A DNA stretch of 27,242 nucleotides from CAZDQL01 sp964507325 (lineage in GTDB: Bacteria > Planctomycetota > UBA1135 > GCA-002686595). Position numbers and translations under genes: made by a program. Positions 23,206-27,242 of this stretch are shown here, piece by piece. Position 1 is the stretch's first letter. Each line of letters begins with the position of its first letter. The stretch is from positions 1 through 27,242 of the forward strand of contig CAZDQL010000089.1 in the NCBI GenBank assembly GCA_964507325.1, written 5' to 3'. Under the pieces are notes generated by a model, which saw nothing but the letters and a program-made list of their open reading frames with translations, did not search any database and was not told the origin of the DNA.

Positions 23206-24387
23206 ATGCGCAAGTGGCTCGTCCGCATCCTCGTCCTGGCCCTCCTGGTGGCGGCCGGGTACTTCCTGAGATCCACCGTCTGGGCCACGCAGCCCATCGT
23301 CGTCGAGGTGACGGCGGTGGAGCGCGGCCTCGTCGAGGCCACCGTGGCCAACACCAAGGCGGGCACGGTGCGCGCCCGGCGCCGCGCCAAGCTCTCCCCC
23401 GGAACCAGCGGGGTGGTCACCGAGCTGGCGGTCAAGCGCGGCGAGCGGGTCGACGCCCAGGCGGTCCTCCTGCGCCTCGACGACGCCACCCAGAGCGCCA
23501 ACCACGCCTTGACGGAGCGGGCGCTCGAGGTCGCCGAGGCGAGCCACGCCCGCTACGCGCTGGCGGTGCAGCGCGCCGCGCGCGAGTTGAAGCGCCACCG
23601 CGAGCTGGCGCAGCGGGAGATCGTCTCCGTCGACCGCTTCGACCAACTGGAGAGCGTCCACGCCCTGGCGGTGGCCGACGAGGCGGTGGCGGCTGCACGG
23701 GTGGGTGAGGCCCGCGCCGCGGTCGAGGCGGCGCGCGCGGAGCTGGACAAGACGGTGCTGCGCGCCCCCTTCGACGCGATCATCGCCGAGGTCTCGGTCG
23801 AGCTCGGCGAGTGGGTCACCCCGTCGGTGGCGCTGCTCGCCGCCCCCGACCTGATCGACGCCATCGACCCGCGCTCCCTCTACATCAGCGCGCCGATCGA
23901 CGAGGTCGACGCGGGACGGCTCGCTCCGGGACAGCGCGCGCGGGTGACGATCGACTCGCACCCGGGTCAGAGCTTCGAGGGACGCGTGGTGGAGGTGGCC
24001 CCCTACGTGCTCGACCTGGAGCAGCAGAACCGCACCGTCGAGGTCGAGGTGGAGCTGGAGGACGAAGCGCTGGCGGCGACCTTGCTGCCCGGGACCTCGG
24101 CCGACGTGGAGCTGGTGCTCGAGGTCAAGCAGGACGCCCTGCACGTACCCGCCTTCGCGCTCCTGGACGGTGACCGCGTCTTCGTGATCGAGGAGGGCCA
24201 GGCGGTCGAGCGCCAGGTCGAGACGGGGCTCGCGAGCTGGACCGAGGTGGAGATCCTCTCCGGACTGGAGGAGGGGGAGGAGGTGATCGTGCGCTTCGAG
24301 GCGGAGGACCTCGAGCCGGGAGCCGAGGTGGAGCTGGAAGGTGCATCCGCAGCAGAGGACAGCTCCGCCGGGGAGCCGGAGTCGTGA
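23206..24387 (+). CDS. MacA/HlyD-family periplasmic adaptor
   Basis: 393 residues. A single N-terminal membrane anchor (RKWLVRILVLALLVAAGYFL, about 2-21) is followed by the two halves of a lipoyl-like domain (GTSGVVTELAVKRGERVDAQ, about 66-85, and LRAPFDAIIAEVSVELGEWV, about 185-205). These flank an Ala/Glu/Arg-rich helical hairpin (about 95-182). A beta-barrel with APIDEVDAGRLAPGQRARV (about 227-245) and a membrane-proximal domain come next, ending in an acidic tail. Such adaptors bridge an inner-membrane ABC permease to an outer-membrane exit duct. An in-frame ATG at 23161 would add 15 Pro/His-rich residues; 23206 puts the anchor at the N-terminus. The TGA stop overlaps the GTG start of the ATPase gene by four bases (GTGA). 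No outer-membrane TolC-type gene is visible in the window. Confidence 0.88.
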   Translation: MRKWLVRILVLALLVAAGYFLRSTVWATQPIVVEVTAVERGLVEATVANTKAGTVRARRRAKLSPGTSGVVTELAVKRGERVDAQAVLLRLDDATQSANHALTERALEVAEASHARYALAVQRAARELKRHRELAQREIVSVDRFDQLESVHALAVADEAVAAARVGEARAAVEAARAELDKTVLRAPFDAIIAEVSVELGEWVTPSVALLAAPDLIDAIDPRSLYISAPIDEVDAGRLAPGQRARVTIDSHPGQSFEGRVVEVAPYVLDLEQQNRTVEVEVELEDEALAATLLPGTSADVELVLEVKQDALHVPAFALLDGDRVFVIEEGQAVERQVETGLASWTEVEILSGLEEGEEVIVRFEAEDLEPGAEVELEGASAAEDSSAGEPES

Positions 24388-25115
24388 TCGAGCTCGAGGA
24401 CGTCTGGCGCACCTACCGCGTGGGCTCCGGCGAGCTGCACGCCCTGGCGGGAGTGGACGAGACGATCGAGGCGGGGGAGCACGTCGCCATCATGGGTCCC
24501 TCCGGCTCGGGCAAGTCGACCCTCCTGAACCTGGTGGGGCTGCTCGACCGCCCCACCCGCGGCTCCTACCACCTCGACGGACGGGAGGTGGGGGCGCTCG
24601 ACGACGACGAGCTGGCCGGCGCGCGGCGCGACAGCATCGGGTACGTCTTCCAGTCCTACCACCTGGTGGAGCGGCTCGACGCCGCCGGCAACGTCGAGCT
24701 GCCGATGGTCTTCGCCGGCCTGCCGCGAGGTCAGCGGCGCAAGCGCGTCCAGGCCGCCCTGGAAGCGGTGGGGCTCGAGGATCGCGCGGATCACCGCCCC
24801 TCGGAGCTCTCCGGCGGCCAGCGCCAGCGGGTGGCGATCGCCCGCGCCACGATCCTGCGGCCGCGGGTGCTCCTGGCGGACGAGCCGACGGGGAACCTGG
24901 ACCGCGCCTCGGGGGAACAGGTGCTCGCCCTGCTCGAGCGGCTGAACGGCGAGGGCCTGACCCTGGTGGTCGTCACCCACGACATCGAGGTGGCGCGCCG
25001 CGCGCGGCGCGTCCTGGTCCTGGAGGACGGTCGCATCGTGCGGCGCCTGGCGGGCAAGGACCTCTCCAGCCTGGCGGCGGCGCTGCACGGCGCGCAGGCG
25101 GAGGGCGGGTCGTGA
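24384..25115 (+). CDS. MacB/LolD-type ABC transporter ATPase
   Basis: 243 residues, the usual length for this family. Walker A is GPSGSGKST (38-46), the Q-loop is VFQSYHL, the signature is LSGGQRQRVAIARA, Walker B is VLLADEPTGNLD and the H-loop is VVVTHD. The sequence is closest in pattern to the LolD/MacB/FtsE group, which powers mechanotransmission export rather than classical transport. Here the ATPase is a separate gene, not fused to the permease as in Escherichia coli MacB. It starts with GTG, overlaps the adaptor stop by four bases, and its own TGA overlaps the next GTG by four bases, so the products are probably made in step. Confidence 0.93.
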   Translation: MIELEDVWRTYRVGSGELHALAGVDETIEAGEHVAIMGPSGSGKSTLLNLVGLLDRPTRGSYHLDGREVGALDDDELAGARRDSIGYVFQSYHLVERLDAAGNVELPMVFAGLPRGQRRKRVQAALEAVGLEDRADHRPSELSGGQRQRVAIARATILRPRVLLADEPTGNLDRASGEQVLALLERLNGEGLTLVVVTHDIEVARRARRVLVLEDGRIVRRLAGKDLSSLAAALHGAQAEGGS

Positions 25116-26320
25116 GACCCCTGGACCTGGCGCGCATGTCCACCGGAGCCCTGACGCGCCAGCGCAGGCGCTCGCTCCTGTGCCTGGTGGGCCTGGCGAT
25201 CGGCGTGTCGGCGGTGATCGTCCTGACGGCGGTGGGCGAAGGCGCGCGCGGCTACGTCGAGAGCCAGTTCGAGGTCCTCGGCAGCCACACCCTGGTGGTG
25301 CTCCCCGGCAAGGTGGAGACCACCGGCGCCCTCCCCGGCTTCGGCGGCGTGCCCAACGACCTGACCCTGGCGGACGCCCGGGCGGTGCGGGAGCGCGTGC
25401 CCGGAGTCCTGCGCGTCTCGCCGGTGGTGGTGGGCAACGACACCGTCGAGGCCGGAGGTCGCAGCCGCCAGGTGGCGATCCTCGGCACGAACGCCGAGTT
25501 CCGCGAGGTGCGCGGACTCTCGGTGCGTCACGGGCGCTTCCTCCCCGAGGGCCCCTGGGAGGCGGGAGCACCGGTGGCGGTGCTGGGCACCAAGCTGGCG
25601 ACCGAGCTCTTCCCCGCGGGGGACGCCCTGGGCTCCCTGGTGCGCGCCGGCGGCTGGCGCCTGCGTGTGATCGGAGTGCTGGCGCCCCAGGGGATGACCT
25701 TCGGCTTCGACATGGACGAGGTGGCGCTGATCCCGGTCTCCACCAGCATGGCGATGTTCAACCGCTCCTCCCTCTTCCGCATCCCGACCCAGCTGCGGCC
25801 GGGTAGCGACATGGACCTGGCCTCCAAGCGCGTGCGCACGATCCTCGTGGAGCGCCACGGGGAGGAGGACTTCACGATCACGACGCCGAACGCGGTGGTC
25901 GACACCCTGGGGGGGATCCTGACGGCGCTGACCCTGGCCCTGGCGGGGATCGCCGCCATCTCCCTGATCGTGGCGGGGATCGGGATCATGAACGTGATGC
26001 TGGTCACCGTCTCCGAGCGCCGGGGGGAGATCGGCCTCTTGGCCGCCATCGGCGCGACCCGCCGCCAGGTGCTGGCGGTCTTCCTGGCGGAGGCGGCCGC
26101 CCTGTCGCTGGCGGGAGCGGCGCTGGGGTTGGCGGTGGGCTGGGTGGTGGTGCGCGGCCTGGTGGTCATGGCGCCCGCCTTCCCCGCCTCCCCACCCCTC
26201 TGGGCGGTGGGTGCTTCGGTGGGGCTCTCGCTGGTGACCGGCATCGCCTTCGGCTGGTGGCCGGCCCAGAAGGCGGTGCGGCTCGACCCGATCCAGGCCT
26301 TGGCGGGGAGCGCGCGATGA
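25112..26320 (+). CDS. MacB/FtsX-family permease 1
   Basis: 402 residues from a GTG that overlaps the ATPase stop (GTGA). The layout is that of the MacB permease: TM1 (about 22-42, in LLCLVGLAIGVSAVIVLTAV), a large periplasmic core domain (about 45-270), then three membrane helices: LALAGIAAISLIVAGIGI, VFLAEAAALSLAGAALGLAV and LWAVGASVGLSLVTGIAFGW. The cytoplasmic loop ERRGEIGLLAAIGATRRQV after TM2 is the ATPase-coupling motif. The C-terminal WWPAQKAVRLDPIQAL is typical of the family. The last four bases, ATGA, contain the start of permease 2, which is a diverged copy sharing the KVET, GFDMDE/D and IPVSTxM motifs. Confidence 0.92.
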   Translation: MRPLDLARMSTGALTRQRRRSLLCLVGLAIGVSAVIVLTAVGEGARGYVESQFEVLGSHTLVVLPGKVETTGALPGFGGVPNDLTLADARAVRERVPGVLRVSPVVVGNDTVEAGGRSRQVAILGTNAEFREVRGLSVRHGRFLPEGPWEAGAPVAVLGTKLATELFPAGDALGSLVRAGGWRLRVIGVLAPQGMTFGFDMDEVALIPVSTSMAMFNRSSLFRIPTQLRPGSDMDLASKRVRTILVERHGEEDFTITTPNAVVDTLGGILTALTLALAGIAAISLIVAGIGIMNVMLVTVSERRGEIGLLAAIGATRRQVLAVFLAEAAALSLAGAALGLAVGWVVVRGLVVMAPAFPASPPLWAVGASVGLSLVTGIAFGWWPAQKAVRLDPIQALAGSAR

Positions 26321-27242
26321 GGGCCCGGGACGCCTTCGCCCTGGCGCGGGGTGCACTGGCGGAGCACCGCCTGCGCACGATCCTCTCGGCGCTCTCGATC
26401 GCCATCGGGATCACTTCGGTGGTGCTGCTCACCTCCATCGGCGAGGGGACGCGGCGCTTCGTGATGGCGGAGTTCACCCAGTTCGGCACCAACGTCTTCG
26501 CCATCAACCAGGGCAAGGTGGAGACCGCCGGGCTGCCGGGGGTCTTCGGGGGCACGACCCGCAAGCTGAGTCTGGCGGACGCCGAGGCCCTGGAGCGGAT
26601 CCACGGGGTGGACGTGGTCCTGCCCACCGTGATGGGGCAGGGACGGGTCGAGGGGGGAGGACTCGGCCGCAGCGTCTACGTCTTCGGGGTCACCGAGGAC
26701 GCCCTGGACCTGTGGCGCATGCGCATGCGCCACGGCCGCAACCTCTCTCCGGGGGATCTCTCCCGGGGTGGGCAGGAAGCGGTCCTGGGGGCCAAGCTGG
26801 CGCGGGAGCTCTTCGGCTCCGAGCCCGCGGTGGGGCGTAACGTGCGGGTGGCGGGGGCGCGCCTCAGGGTGGTGGGCGTGATGGCTCCCAAGGGGCGCGT
26901 GCTGGGTTTCGACATGGACGACCTGGCGTTCATCCCGGTGTCGACCGCCATGCGGCTCTTCAACCTGGACGAGCTGATGGAGATCGACGTCTCCTACGCC
27001 GAAGGCCGCCCCGCCGACCCGATCGTGGAGGAGACGCGCCGCATCCTGACCGCGCGCCACGGCGGCCACGAGGACTTCACCATCACCACCCAGGAGCAGA
27101 TGATCGGCGTCCTGGACTCGGTGCTCGGGGTGGTGAGCCTGGCGGTGGCGGGGATCGGAGCGGTGTCGCTGGTGGTCGGGGCGGTGGGGATCCTGACGAT
27201 GATGTGGATCTCCGTCGGCGAGCGGACCCACGAGATCGGGCT
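26317..27242 (+). CDS. MacB/FtsX-family permease 2, cut by the right edge
   Basis: The first 308 residues are visible, from an ATG overlapping the stop of permease 1 (ATGA). TM1 is ILSALSIAIGITSVVLLTSI, followed by a periplasmic core with INQGKVETAGLPGVFGG and GFDMDDLAFIPVSTAMRLFN. TM2 then starts (VVSLAVAGIGAVSLVVGAVG) and the frame leaves the window in the coupling loop SVGERTHEIGL. It is a paralogue of permease 1 in tandem, suggesting that the complex uses two different permease subunits around an ATPase dimer, as LolC/LolE do. The rest of the gene, roughly 90 residues, lies outside the window. Confidence 0.92.
   Translation, partial: MRARDAFALARGALAEHRLRTILSALSIAIGITSVVLLTSIGEGTRRFVMAEFTQFGTNVFAINQGKVETAGLPGVFGGTTRKLSLADAEALERIHGVDVVLPTVMGQGRVEGGGLGRSVYVFGVTEDALDLWRMRMRHGRNLSPGDLSRGGQEAVLGAKLARELFGSEPAVGRNVRVAGARLRVVGVMAPKGRVLGFDMDDLAFIPVSTAMRLFNLDELMEIDVSYAEGRPADPIVEETRRILTARHGGHEDFTITTQEQMIGVLDSVLGVVSLAVAGIGAVSLVVGAVGILTMMWISVGERTHEIG

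Overview
The window is GC-rich bacterial DNA with a very strong G/C preference at third codon positions. It carries twelve confidently placed protein genes; one of them, a permease, is cut by the right edge. A doubtful gene end lies at the left edge. I saw no tRNA, rRNA, CRISPR array, insertion sequence or phage gene. The gene content suggests a Planctomycetota-like or similar high-GC envelope-rich bacterium: an alpha-2-macroglobulin giant, sulfatase-fold lipoproteins, a carboxypeptidase-regulatory-domain protein, a secreted arginine-deiminase-type protein, and few clear Shine-Dalgarno sites. This placement is inference from content, not from a marker gene.

Layout. Positions 96-2363 (minus) encode a lipoprotein with a probable glycoside-hydrolase-like barrel. 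A 326-base divergent gap follows. On the plus strand are a 2652-residue TPR/alpha-2-macroglobulin protein (2690-10648) and, 32 bases on, a sulfatase-fold lipoprotein with Thr at the nucleophile position (10681-12048). These converge on a block of five minus-strand genes (22109 down to 12062), in transcription order: secreted arginine/agmatine-deiminase-family protein, secreted six-hairpin-glycosidase-like protein (one-base stop/start overlap), degenerate sulfatase-like lipoprotein, beta-sandwich repeat protein, second degenerate sulfatase-like lipoprotein. Upstream of that block, also on minus, is a metallophosphoesterase resembling Mn-dependent ADP-ribose/CDP-alcohol diphosphatase (22237-23094). 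Diverging from it is a plus-strand MacAB-type export operon: adaptor, ATPase, permease, second permease, each overlapping the next by four bases.

How they fit. Eight consecutive genes from 96 to 22109 encode products with an export signal, so this is an envelope or extracellular locus rather than a metabolic one. The most notable signal is a graded decay of the sulfatase active site across three neighbouring lipoproteins. One keeps the metal ligands and uses Thr, one has lost the Asp-His pair but keeps the Thr, and one has lost both. The second is the alpha-2-macroglobulin giant: it repeats a TPR plus macroglobulin-like module at both ends, lacks the thioester motif, and has a patch of foreign-looking codon use in its bait region.
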